Below are positions 45,865 through 56,229 of a stretch of 64,000 bases of DNA, one piece after another (position 1 is the stretch's first letter; each line of letters opens with the position of its first letter). The notes under the pieces were generated by a model that saw nothing but the letters and a program-made list of their open reading frames with translations, had not been told where the DNA came from and did no database searches. Where the stretch lies: NCBI GenBank assembly GCA_038380435.1, contig JAWZYU010000034.1:42346901-42410900 (forward strand), given 5' to 3'. A program made the translations under genes and the position numbers. The DNA is from Ryuthela nishihirai. Lineage: Eukaryota > Arthropoda > Arachnida > Araneae > Heptathelidae.

Positions 45865-46285
45865 CTTAAGAAACTTAACCAACTTAAGAAAAAACATCAC
45901 AGAAGCATGTTTTTTCTTATGCGATGCTAATAAATGTATGAAGCGCTGCCTTTAGTCACAGTTGATTATTTTTTAGTGATTTATTATTTGTAGTAATGCA
46001 GTGATATTCCCTTATTCGGTACCATTCGGTATTGATTGATGATGGCTGATTTATATCATTATATCATTGTTTATGAAATGTGACGTGTATACCCTTGGAG
46101 AAGGATGTGGCGAGTGAAATGCACGATAGCGTTTCTAATCAGTAATATTTAACATGATAGTAATCTGTTATATAGATCATATTTCTACAAGAAACTTGAA
46201 ATCCACATTGGATGCCAATCGAAGAAACAAGCACAAGATATCAAGACAGGAAGCAAACAACAAATCAACAATGGACGCCATATGA
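45865..46285. other. spacer with the right arm of an inverted repeat
   Basis: 46063-46172 pairs with 44757-44865; otherwise unassigned. Confidence 0.5.
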
Positions 46286-46650
46286 GGGTTGGGATGTTTT
46301 ACCTCTGAGCGGCACTTTTTTGCACACCATGGGCTAAATGTCCAGGTCACATGGACCCCGAAGGCTCAGAGAAGGTTGGGGGAGGGGACCCACTGGAGCA
46401 GCTGTTGGGAGACAGATGGTAGACTCCCGTCAAGGCCATCCAGCGTGTTCTTTAACGTTGGGTTGTTTTACCTCTGAGCGGCACTTTTTTGCACACCATG
46501 GGCTAAATGTCCAGGTCACATGGACCAGAAGGCTCAGAGAAGGTTGGGGGAGGGGACCCACTGGAACAGCTGTTGGGAGACAGATGGTAGCCTCCCGTCA
46601 AGGCCATCCAGCGTGTTCTTTAACGTTGGGTTGTTTTACATCTGAGCGGC
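46286..46650 (-). mobile_element. SINE-1 units, minus orientation
   Basis: Two 169-bp units, then a third breaking at GAGCGGCACC (46650), where the orientation flips. Confidence 0.85.
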
Positions 46651-47296
46651 ACCATTTGCTACCATCCGCCTCCCAACAGCTGTTCCAGTGGGTCCACTCC
46701 TCTAATATTCTCTGAGCCTTTGGAGTCCATGAGACCTAGCCACTTAGCCCATGGTGTGCAAAAAAGTGCCGCTCAGAGGTAAAAGAACCCAACGTTAAAG
46801 AACACGCTGGATAGCCTTGACGGGAGGCTACCATCTTGCTCCCAACAGCTGCTCCAGTGGGTCCCCTCCATCCGATCTTCTTTGAGCCTTCGGGGTCCAT
46901 GTGACCTGGCCATTTAGCCCATGGTGTGCAAAAAAAAGTGCAGCTTAGAGGTAAAAGAACCCAACCTTTTAAGAACACGCTCGATGGCCTTGACGGGAAG
47001 CTACCATCTGTCTCCCGACAGCTGTTCCAGTGGGTCCCCTCCCCCAATCCTTCTCTGAGACTTCGGGGTCCTTGTGACCTGGCCATTTAACCCATTGTGT
47101 GCAAAAAAGTGCCACTCAGAGTTAAAACAACCCAACGTTAAAGAACAAGCTGCATGGTCTTGACGGGAGGCTACCATCTGTCTCCCAACAGCTGTTCCAG
47201 TGGGTACCTCCCCCAACCTTCTCTTAACTTACGGGGTCCTTGTGACCTGGCCATTTAGATCAAGGTGTGCAAAAAAAGTGCCGCTCAGAGGTAAGG
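46651..47296 (+). mobile_element. SINE-1 units, plus orientation, joined head-on
   Basis: Starts at TTTGCTACCATCCGCCTCCC and carries about four diverged units, ending GCTCAGAGGTA at 47296. Its lesions (CTTAACTTACGGGG, AGATCAAGG) mark older units. Confidence 0.82.
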
Positions 47297-47402
47297 AAGC
47301 AGGGAGATTTGCGGAAATACATCTCAACTTTGGCCCAGTTGAGTCTCGAACCTGGGAACTACAGATTACGAGCCTGGTGCGCTACCGACTGAGCCAACCT
47401 CA
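47297..47402 (-). mobile_element. SINE-1 head fragment, minus orientation
   Basis: Part of the middle (TTTGCGGAAATACATCTC) and the tRNA-like head (GTCTCGAACCTGGGAAC), joined directly to the preceding plus-strand units. Confidence 0.8.
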
Positions 47403-48243
47403 AACCCTTGCAAAGAAAGGAAGTGCCTCCTTTTGATTCAATTATATAGGGAAATTAAACAACAGAAGGTTTAGAATAAATAATTGACATTATACTTTCA
47501 ATATATTAATTGCACTTCGCAGCTACAATCAAACGTCGTGAGTTGTGTTGGTTTTTTTTTACCTCTGAGAGGCACTTTTTTGCACACCATGGGCTAAATA
47601 GCCAGGTCACATGGACCCCGAAGGCCAGAGAAGGTTGGGGGAGGGGACCCACTGGAACAGCTGTTGGGAGACAGATGGTAGTCTCCCGTCAAGGCCATCC
47701 AGCGTGTTCTTTAACGTTGGGTTGTTTTACCTCTGAGCGGCATTTTTTTGCACACAATAGGCCAAATGGCCAGGTCACAAGGACCCCGAGGGGTCAGAGA
47801 AAGTTGGGGGAAGGGGACCCACTGGAGCAGCTGTTGGGAAACAGATGGTAGCCTCCCGTCAAGGCCATCCAACGTGTTCTTTAATGTGCACAGAGTATGG
47901 CTCTCCTGCACAAGGGTCCACGGCTTAACGTCACATCCGACGGACGGCGGCCTTTCCAAGCCCATCGGTGTCCCCTACTGACCGTGGGCAGGGCGGGGAA
48001 TTTTGCGGAGATAAATCTCAACGCTGTCCCAGCTGGGACTCGAACCTGGGAACTGCAGATTACGAGCCTGGTGCGCTACCGACTGAGCCAACCCCAAACC
48101 CTTGCAAAGAAATGAAGTGTCTCCTTTTGATTCAATTATATAGGAAATTAAACAACATCAGGTTTAGAATAAATAATCGACATTATACTTTCAATACATT
48201 AATTGCACTTCGCAGCTACAATCAAACGTCGTGAAGTGTGTCC
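47403..48243. repeat. direct duplication of SINE head plus single-copy flank
   Basis: 47403-47545 (ACCCTTGCAAAGAAAGGAAG ... AATCAAACGTCGTG) recurs at 48098-48243 with a few differences, a period of ~695 bp. The duplicated segment includes the adjacent SINE-1 head at 47305-47402 and 48003-48097. Confidence 0.85.
47546..48096 (-). mobile_element. SINE-1 copy, two units plus head
   Basis: Minus-strand copy with two 169-bp units, middle and a tRNA-like head ending GACTGAGCCAACCCCAAACC. Confidence 0.88.
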
Positions 48244-48591
48244 TCCAGAGCTGGACTTTTTTTGCTCTATTTAACTGAAGCAGCTGTGATTTCGCCTTTT
48301 GTATATTTTGCTTAATCACATAACTCAATAGAAATCTTTACGTTAAAAAAAAACATACTAAAGTAGGCAGAATTGGGAACAGATACAAAAAAACAAAATG
48401 CTTGATGTTTTTTATTTTCGTCTCATTTAACCAACCGAGCATAAAAGACGAAAAAATCTCTGTTAACGCAATTAAATCCCTTTGTAATTCGATAATCGGG
48501 AGGACGCATTTAGAAACACGCAGCAGATCAATTTGTATATACACCAACTTTTGGAAATGAGAGAAAGACGCAAATCGAGGCTCCTGATTTG
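48244..48591. other. unassigned spacer
   Basis: AT-rich single-copy sequence; no gene seen. Confidence 0.4.
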
Positions 48592-51125
48592 TACAGTCGA
48601 TCAAAAAAAGTATCCGAACGTTATGGTTGATTACAGGTTGATTACAGCAACTGTACACACTCCAGTTACCATTCACAGCAAACTGGAGCGTGTGCAGTTA
48701 CTGCACACGCTCCAGTTTGCTGTGAACGGTAACTGCACACGCTCAATATTTCCGTGAGTGAGCCCACACGATCCAGGTCTTTGTGAGCTCACACGATCCA
48801 ATGTGCTGTGAACATTAACCGCAACCGCTCCAGATTGCTGTGAACGGTAACTGCACACGCTCAATATTTCCGTGAGTGAGCCCACACGATCCAGGTCTTT
48901 GTGAGCTCACACGATCCAATGTGCTGTGAACATTAACCGCAACCGCTCCAGTTTGCTGTGAACGGTAACTGCACACGCTCAATATTTCCGTGAGTGAGCC
49001 CACACGATCCAGGTCTTTGTGAGCTCACACGATCCAATGTGCTGTGAACATTAACCGCAACCGCTCCAGATTGCTGTGAACGGTAACTGCACACGCTCAA
49101 TATTTCCGTGAGTGAGCCCACACGATCCAGGTCTTTGTGAGCTCACACGATCCAATGTGCTGTGAACATTAACCGCAACCGCTCCAGTTTGCTGTGAACG
49201 GTAACTGCACACGCTCAATATTTCCGTGAGTGAGCCCACACGATCCAGGTCTTTGTGAGCTCACACGATCCAATGTGCTGTGAACATTAACCGCAACCGC
49301 TCCAGATTGCTGTGAACGGTAACTGCACACGCTCAATATTTCCGTCAGTGAGCCCACACGATCCAGGTCTTTGTGAGCTCACACGATCCAATGTGCTGTG
49401 AACATTAACCGCAACCGCTCCAGTTTGCTGTGAACGGTAACTGCACACGCTCAATATTTCCGTGAGTGAGCCCACACGATCCAGGTCTTTGTGAGCTCAC
49501 ACGATCCAATGTGCTGTGAACATTAACCGCAACCGCTCCAGTTTTCTGTGAACGGTAACTGCACACGCTCAATATTTCCGTGAGTGAGCCCACACGATCC
49601 AGGTCTTTGTGAGCTCACACGATCCAATGTCCTGTGAACATTAACCGCAACCGCTCCAGTTTGCTGTGAACGGTAACTGCACACGCTCAATATTTCCGTG
49701 AGTGAGCCCACACGATCCAGGTCTTTGTGAGCTCACACGATCCAATGTGCTGTGAACATTAACCGCAACCGCTCCAGTTTGCTGTGAACGGTAACTGCAC
49801 ACGCTCAATATTTCCGTGAGTGAGCCCACACGATCCAGGTCTTTGTGAGCTCACACGATCCAATGTGCTGTGAACATTAACCGCAACCGCTGCAGTTTGC
49901 TGTGAACGATAACTGCACACGCTCAATATTTCCGTGAGTGAGCCCACACGATCCAGGTCTTTTTGCGCTCACACGATCCAATGTCCTGTGAACATTAACC
50001 GCAACCGCTCCAGTTTGCTGTGAACGATAACTGCACACGCTCAATATTTCCGTGAGTGAGCCCACACGATCCAGGTCTTTGTGAGCTCACACGATCCAAT
50101 GTGCTGTGAACATTAACCGCAACCGCTCCAGTTTGCTGTGAACGGTAACTGCACACGCTCAATATTTCCGTGAGTGAGCCCACACGATCCAGGTCTCTGT
50201 GAGCTCACACGATCCAATGTGCTGTGAACATTAACCGCAACCGCTCCAGTTTGCTGTGAACGGTAACTGCACACGCTCAATATTTCCGTGAGTGAGCCCA
50301 CACGATCCAGGTCTTTGTGAGCTCACACGATCCAATGTGCTGAGAACATTAACCGCAACCGCTCCAGTTTGCTGTGAACGGTAACTGCACACGCTCAATT
50401 TTTCCGTCAGTGAGCCCACACGATCCAGGTCTTTGTGAGCTCACACGATCCAATGTGCTGTGAACATTAACCGCAACCGCTCCAGTTTGCTGTGAACGGT
50501 AACTGCACACGCTCAATATTTCCGTGAGTGAGCCCATACGATCCAGGTCTTTGTGAGCTCACACGATCCAATGTGCTGTGAACATTAACCGCAACCGCTC
50601 CAGTTTGCTGTGAACGGTAACTGCACACGCTCAATATTTCCGTGAGTGAGCCCATACGATCCAGGTCTTTGTGAGCTCACACGATCCAATGTGCTGTGAA
50701 CATTAACCGCAACCGCTCCAGTTTGCTGTGAACGGTAACTGCACACGCTCAATATTTCCGTGAGTGAGCCCACACGATCCAGGTCTTTGTGAGCTCACAC
50801 GATCCAATGTGCTGTGAACATTAACCGCAACCGCTCCAGTTTGCTGTGAACGGTAACTGCACACGCTCCATATTAATTGCATTGTATATTCATACGCATT
50901 ATATATATTAAAAAATATCCGAACACTATGGTTGATTAGAGAATTCAGAAAAAAAAATCTAGCAACGATTTTTTTCAGAAATTAAGTTTTCATGAGTTAA
51001 TTTTTTTCAGAAGTTAACAACCTTCGTGTCACGTGACACGAAGGTTGCCACGTACCTTTACGGATACTTTTTTGGTCCGTAAAGGTACTTTTTTGAAAAT
51101 ACGGATACTTTTTTGAGCGACTGTA
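48592..51125. mobile_element. palindromic MITE with an expanded 118-bp array
   Basis: TA-CAGTCGATCAAAAAAAGTAT at 48592 and GAGCGACTG-TA at 51125. It has the same layout as 20804-21417: left half, 118-bp repeats, an AT-rich CATTATATATATTAAAAAAT link and a right MITE half. The right end carries extra duplications of GGATACTTTTTTG around 51060-51115. Confidence 0.88.
48700..50870. repeat. 118-bp satellite array, ~18 copies
   Basis: Unit AACTGCACACGCTCAATATT - TCCGTGAGTGAGCCCACACG - ATCCAGGTCTTTGTGAGCTC - ... - GCTCCAGTTTGCTGTGAACG. Near-identical copies at 118-bp spacing. Early units alternate AGATTGC and AGTTTGC, a dimeric pattern to ~49430. The first half unit is a hairpin (48661-48740). Confidence 0.96.
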
Positions 51126-51838
51126 TTAGGTAGCCGACAACAGTTCAGTCGTAAAATTCCAGTAAAGAATATTTCAAAGATCATTTTGAGACAACAGTAG
51201 AGGGAAAGTGGGGGTTCTAACTCAGTGGCGGATCAATGTTAATCCTATGGAATCCGCCACCCATATGTTTCAAGGTGGCGGATCAATGTTAATCCTATGG
51301 GATCCGCCACCCATGTGTTTCAAGCTGGTGGCGGAGCACATTGGTCAGAATTCTCATTGTTTTTAAGACTGAAGTCAGACAGTAGTGAATAAAATACCTT
51401 TCTCCAGTAATGTATTAATCTGAAATTATTCAGTTGCGGATAATCCACTCGTAATTTCCACCGACATCCATCTTGCTTTCCACAAATCCCGAAATTTTTT
51501 CGAGTCCACCATTTAGAAACCTGACGTCACCACAAACTCCCGTGATTTTGCAGGTCGTCCACCATCTTGGTTTCTACCCTCATCCGAAATTTCCAAGTCC
51601 AGACTCCACCATCTTGGTTCCTGACGACACCTATTTAAGTTCTACTTTTTAAAATATTTTTACCCAATAGTATTTTTTTTTCTTTTCCTGCAGGACAATC
51701 TTTTAAATCAGTTTCTGCGGGATAGTATATTATTCAGTTAAATTGGAGGTAATAATATATAACAGATGGTATTGGATAACAACTCGATCATAATTTCCAG
51801 AGAAAACTATCTTGGTTTCTACCCTCATCCGAATTTTT

Positions 51839-52670
51839 TTTAAGTCCAGAGCCACCATTTTGAATCCTGACGTCACACGGGCAGTGTGACTCATCTCGTA
51901 GTTAACAACTCTCATGATCTCAGAATTCTCCATCCTAATTATGGAGCCATCTAGTGTTTAACGAACGTACCCATATTTAAAAAAAAAAAACTCTTTCCCA
52001 GGCGGGTTTTGAACGCGTTATCTTATGGGGCAGAAGCTTAATCTGCGCGCTAACGCACCGGATATAGCTTGTTACTTACGCGGGTTGCTTAGATGTGTCT
52101 GAAGTGGGGATAAGCGTTCTTTATTAAACAATCTCGGTTGGTTCTATTTCCTTCACGAGTTTTATATTGATGTATTTTTATTAACATTTTTTTTATTTTT
52201 ATTAACATATATATTTTTTTTTATTTTTTTAACCAGCGTATTTTTATTTCTTTTTAATTCGTGATTATCCTCGTAAATCAACCCCACATATATTTCTGTA
52301 CTTTAATGCGGTAGTTGTATATTTCATGTATTTATTCCTTATTAATTAAACATTTATCCATAACTGATACCCCCTTTTTTAATATGCAACCACTTTATTA
52401 AACACTTATAAAAAGTTCCATCCCCATCGCACGGCTAACCTCGTAATTTCCACCCTCAAAATATATAACTCCGACCAAACTTTCGGTGGCAACCCTTCTC
52501 AGAACGGCTGATGCAATCTTCCAAATAATTACAAAGTCCCATATTCATATAATTCTAAGTCCTGCAACGTGTATTTCGCAACAAACGTTCGGTACCTCAC
52601 ACCTACAGGTGACCACGTTTTACTCTCGGATGGTTTTACAAACTTAAAGGCCTTACGTATTTAAAAATAT
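51839..52670. other. interior of the fold-back-like element, left
   Basis: Repeats motifs of the arm (CACCATTTTGAATCCTGACG) once, then a tRNA-like stretch and AT-rich sequence. No coding frame. Confidence 0.45.
51992..52072 (-). other. degraded tRNA-like sequence
   Basis: Minus strand: GGTGCGTTAGCGCGCAGATT, a ~20-nt anticodon-arm region with CCCATAAG, then CGTTCAAAACCCGC as a weak B box and a T run (Pol III-like terminator). It cannot be folded into a full cloverleaf by eye. More likely a tRNA relic or SINE head than a working tRNA. Confidence 0.3.
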
Positions 52671-52674
52671 ATAT

Positions 52675-53297
52675 TGTTGCGGATTTCAAAAATTGATAGC
52701 CACTGAGCGTGAGTATTAAAAGCTATATTTCAAAACCAAATTCAATACAAGGTAAATTGTTACAAAGGAAATATGGATGAAGTATCTTATTAACAAATCA
52801 ACTATTAACATGCACAAGTCATCAATCTTCCTGCATGAGCACACATCAGCTCTGTGTATTTTACTAAATACTACCTTTTACTTGATTTACCAGGTCACCC
52901 GAAGATCTTCACTCGTAAACCAATTCTCGTCCTGTGCTAATAACTTTTCACACACTAGCCGAACAAAAAGACAGTCCGTGTAGACATTCGAAGTTAGCCA
53001 TAAAAGTTCCCACTTTTATACTTCCGCGTATACACAACACATCAAGTTACTTCTTGATACTTAACGATAAAAGATCCCACTTTTATCCTTCCGCGTATAC
53101 ACAACACATCAAGTTACTTCTTGATACTTAACGCGCACTGTCTCAGAACAGCTCACCGTCCATTTTCTCGAACTCTCCCACCGTTACAATACACAATGAC
53201 CGTTAACGCTCCACTCTTCTTCTCCAAATTCTCCCAAAGTTCAATTCGTTGGCTGAAACTTTTTGCTTTCGGTTGCCAGATTCCTTCTGTCGTAACA
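52675..53297 (-). repeat. 3' LTR of element 2
   Basis: 623 bp with no difference from the 5' LTR found by eye. The candidate TATA motif is at 53013-53020 (minus). Confidence 0.95.
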
Positions 53298-56213
53298 CTG
53301 CCCCCTTCCTAGGTCTTGTTCGTCCCGAACAATTCTGGATTCCAAAGTTTCTTCAGTTCTTTGATGAAACGGGGTCAAACGATCCACGTGAACCACCTTG
53401 CTCTTTGTAGCTGGACGTCGACGAATGCGAAATTCCACGTCTGTGTCAAAATGAAAGCGAATCTCATTATGACTTAGATTTCTTTTCTGACTGAAGCCTC
53501 GTCCACAAATATAATACGTGTAAGGCCTATAGCCCTTGTGAACACGCTTATGTCTCCGCAGGGAGAAGAATCGACAAAGAGTTTTCGTGCAAAACCTGTA
53601 AAAAGTTTTCTTCTTTGTCGAAAGTTTTCTTCTTTGGATTTTTACTTCTATCAACAGTAACAAGGAATGAAAGTCATTAGTGACATAAAATCTAGGGAGG
53701 AGTTTCATCCTCCAGTCTGACCCTTTTGTCAGTTGACTTTCACTTAATTCAGAACTGTCGTGATGAACCTTCAGCCATACTTCACCTGAATCAATTTGAT
53801 CCCCAAGGTGCTTCACAAATATAATATCAGCTCCATAATTCTTTTTAGCGCCTCGGTCCATCTCCTCCTTCCATAATCTTGTTAGAACTGCAGCTTCTAA
53901 TCCGACAACCTTACCTGTTTCTCCTGTATAAGTGAAATCAGTGATGTGTCGGGCTGCTAGCAATATTTTTTCTGTTTTTCCTTCACATAGCCAGCTTGCA
54001 ACATCTTCAGATACTCCTTGTTCTATTAACATGTTACGAAACTTGTTCAAAGCATTGCCGTTATGCAGAACCTTGCAGACACGTGATGCTTCATCTACCC
54101 TATTATCCACAATGTTCACCAAACGCAGAAGTTCTCCTCCTAACTCTTCGACGAGCTCTTGCTGTTCCAAGGATCCGTTACCAAGGAAACACTGAACAGC
54201 TTCCATCACTTCCAGAGAGTTGTCAACAGAGTTTTCAAGAGGTGAATCCATGTTGCTGATAACAGCTGAACTCTTCATTCCACGAGTTTGTGATGCTGCA
54301 ACCATTTTCTTAACTAAATCAACAGCAACATCTTCTGTACTGATGAGATCAATAGCTCCTTTTCCGAATTCATCATCATAAACCAAAGCGCACACTCCTT
54401 CAGCCAGCTTTTTGGACACAATTGAGCATCTCCTTAGAGGAACGCTATCTACGGTAGCCGTCAGATCCTTGCAGCGGTAAATCTCCTTATCTGTTGGCAC
54501 CAGCTCCTCTGTCTGTCCTACGATGCAGCATCCGACGTCTTCCATCATCTGCTCGATTTTATCTTTAGTGCAGTCAACTGTGAAGCTAGGGATGGATTCC
54601 AATTTGTCCAGAGTATCTCCCGTCAATTGGAGAGCACGACCGGAGATCATAGGGACCTTGAGACCTAAAGCAGCAAGTGCAGGAGCCAAGACAAGACTCA
54701 CTTTGTTGCCGACACCTCCTGTGCTGTTTTTATCTACCATCCGATGGCGCCACTCGGGTCTCCAGCAAAACACATGACCCGAGGAGGTCATATTTGCTGT
54801 TTCTTCCGAATTCACTTTCTTGGAGCTCTCATTGTAATTAGCCAGGGAAATATCAGTCATGATTGCCAAATTGTTCATTCTGGAGATCAGCGACGAGTTC
54901 TGTAACATGATATTGTCCACTTTAGAGCTCTTGTAGTCGTGATAAAACTTTTCTATATCCTTATAATCTAAATGGTTATAATGTCCAAATCTGCACATTG
55001 ACTGTTCAGAAAAGAAATTCAGCATGGTTTCGTTGAGATTGTCTGAGGGCTTTACTTCTCTCTGATCGTAACTCTGAGGCTTAGTTTCATCCAGAAAGTT
55101 AGTCTTTGAAGTACTGTCTCTGCCTGAAGCTCTTTTACTAGCATCACCTGTTATGCTTCTAAGCCATCCTTCGGAATTCCTCTTCCTTAAATCCCCACTT
55201 TCTATAAACGATTCGAGTGTGGCTATATGCTTCGGAAAAATCTCTCCGACTTCCGCGGTAAAGTCGAATGGCACTTTGTATCTATGATGAATGGACGCCT
55301 CTTCTTTACTCGGACCACTCTGCGAAACGTAAACTCTGTTTCGTTCCCCTTCATTACCACTCGTTACTCTGCCTTTGCGATAATTGTCCATGACGCATTT
55401 TGCTGAGAGCAAGGAATAGAATACCTTTCGTGTGGATCTCTCTTCAGATCGTGCCAGACTTGTATACCTAGGTATTTTGAAGTGCAAAGCGTACTGTATA
55501 GTCTCGCAGCTCTCTGATCTGTGTGATTGTTCTTCACAGTTCCTAGACATGTCACCAGCGACATAGACACTCTGCCATGCATCACCAGTAGTTGCGTGGT
55601 CAAAGGCATTATCTGCACTATCTCTACGATTCTTGATTTCCAGTAGCAGATCCACATTTTTATATGCGTTGCCTTTCTCTTTTTCTTTTCCATGTTTACA
55701 ATCTAACTTAACACTATCAAGATCATCTTTTTCACTGACAAATTCAACATTTAAACTATTGCATTGTCTATTGAGTTCGGTTTTATGATCCTTGAAGTGA
55801 TCAATAAACTTACCAACTTGAGAAGCCACTTCAGCTCTCATCTCAGTATTTTGTGCGGCCAGGTCACCTATTTTATTTCTCAACTCATTATTTTGTGCGG
55901 CCATTTCGGCTTTCAAATCATCTTTTTGAGAAACTATCTCAGTTCTTAACTCATTATTTTGTGCGGCCATTTCGGCTTTCAAATCATCTTTTTGAGAAAC
56001 TATCTCAGTTCTCAACTCATTATTTTGTGCGGCCATTTCGCTATTTTGACTTTTAATGTCATTCATCTGTGTAGCCATATCAGTCATCTGCGTAGCCATA
56101 TCGGCTTTCAAGTCACCTATTTTATCGCTTTGGGCGGCCAGATCACCTTTAATATCGGCTTTCAAGTCATTTATCAACTTTACTAATTCATCCATACTTC
56201 TAGTTAACGGCAT
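53241..56213 (-). CDS. gag-host-pol fusion ORF with thymidine phosphorylase domain
   Basis: 990 codons from the ATG just after the PBS, at the gag position. Residues 1-174 match the gag coiled coil of element 1 (start MPLTRSMDELVKL; 22-residue repeats at 59, 81 and 103; end SVKLDCKH). Residues 175-466 are not recognised. Residues ~467-836 are a thymidine phosphorylase: STGGVGNKVSLVLAPAL at 496, TGDTLDKLESIPSF at 531, TATVDS at 585, SIVSKKLAEG at 597, HLGDQIDSGEVWLKVH at 802. Residues ~871-922 are degenerate C2H2 fingers. Residues ~928-990 match the C-terminus of element 1 pol and run through the PPT into the LTR. Likely catalytic residues are changed (DKNSTGG where the family has DKHSTGG; CKDLTATVDS where it has an Arg). 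An enzyme role is doubtful; a fusion RNA or protein carried by the element is certain in layout. Confidence 0.85.
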   Translation of the reverse strand: MPLTRSMDELVKLINDLKADIKGDLAAQSDKIGDLKADMATQMTDMATQMNDIKSQNSEMAAQNNELRTEIVSQKDDLKAEMAAQNNELRTEIVSQKDDLKAEMAAQNNELRNKIGDLAAQNTEMRAEVASQVGKFIDHFKDHKTELNRQCNSLNVEFVSEKDDLDSVKLDCKHGKEKEKGNAYKNVDLLLEIKNRRDSADNAFDHATTGDAWQSVYVAGDMSRNCEEQSHRSESCETIQYALHFKIPRYTSLARSEERSTRKVFYSLLSAKCVMDNYRKGRVTSGNEGERNRVYVSQSGPSKEEASIHHRYKVPFDFTAEVGEIFPKHIATLESFIESGDLRKRNSEGWLRSITGDASKRASGRDSTSKTNFLDETKPQSYDQREVKPSDNLNETMLNFFSEQSMCRFGHYNHLDYKDIEKFYHDYKSSKVDNIMLQNSSLISRMNNLAIMTDISLANYNESSKKVNSEETANMTSSGHVFCWRPEWRHRMVDKNSTGGVGNKVSLVLAPALAALGLKVPMISGRALQLTGDTLDKLESIPSFTVDCTKDKIEQMMEDVGCCIVGQTEELVPTDKEIYRCKDLTATVDSVPLRRCSIVSKKLAEGVCALVYDDEFGKGAIDLISTEDVAVDLVKKMVAASQTRGMKSSAVISNMDSPLENSVDNSLEVMEAVQCFLGNGSLEQQELVEELGGELLRLVNIVDNRVDEASRVCKVLHNGNALNKFRNMLIEQGVSEDVASWLCEGKTEKILLAARHITDFTYTGETGKVVGLEAAVLTRLWKEEMDRGAKKNYGADIIFVKHLGDQIDSGEVWLKVHHDSSELSESQLTKGSDWRMKLLPRFYVTNDFHSLLLLIEVKIQRRKLSTKKKTFYRFCTKTLCRFFSLRRHKRVHKGYRPYTYYICGRGFSQKRNLSHNEIRFHFDTDVEFRIRRRPATKSKVVHVDRLTPFHQRTEETLESRIVRDEQDLGRGQCYDRRNLATESKKFQPTN
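53298..53310 (-). other. polypurine tract of element 2
   Basis: Minus-strand AGGAAGGGGGCAG directly before the 3' LTR, identical to element 1. Confidence 0.85.
53448..53603 (-). other. captured C2H2 zinc-finger fragment
   Basis: Residues 871-922 of the fusion: LRRHKRVHKGYRPY resembles the H-x3-H plus TGEKPY linker, and ICGRGFSQKRNL resembles the next finger. The first Cys of each finger is missing or misplaced, so zinc binding is doubtful. It is likely a separate captured host transcript. Confidence 0.7.
53706..54813 (-). other. TYMP-like: captured thymidine phosphorylase (TYMP) domain
   Basis: About 370 residues covering the end of the N-terminal helical domain, the glycine-rich phosphate-binding region, the pyrimidine-binding region and the C-terminal domain of metazoan TYMP (phosphorolysis of thymidine). 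The open frame runs on without interruption, which points to a spliced mRNA source. The N-terminal ~80-100 residues of the enzyme are absent. Identification rests on motif order recalled from the human and bacterial enzymes. Confidence 0.85.
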
Positions 56214-56229
56214 TCAATAAATTATCATA

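Noticed and set aside
48673..50773. Serial 62-codon minus-strand frames every 118 bp
   Set aside because: Shadows of the 118-bp satellite.
51992..52072. A functional tRNA gene
   Set aside because: Weak B box, no proper acceptor or anticodon stem by eye; kept only as a tRNA-like relic.
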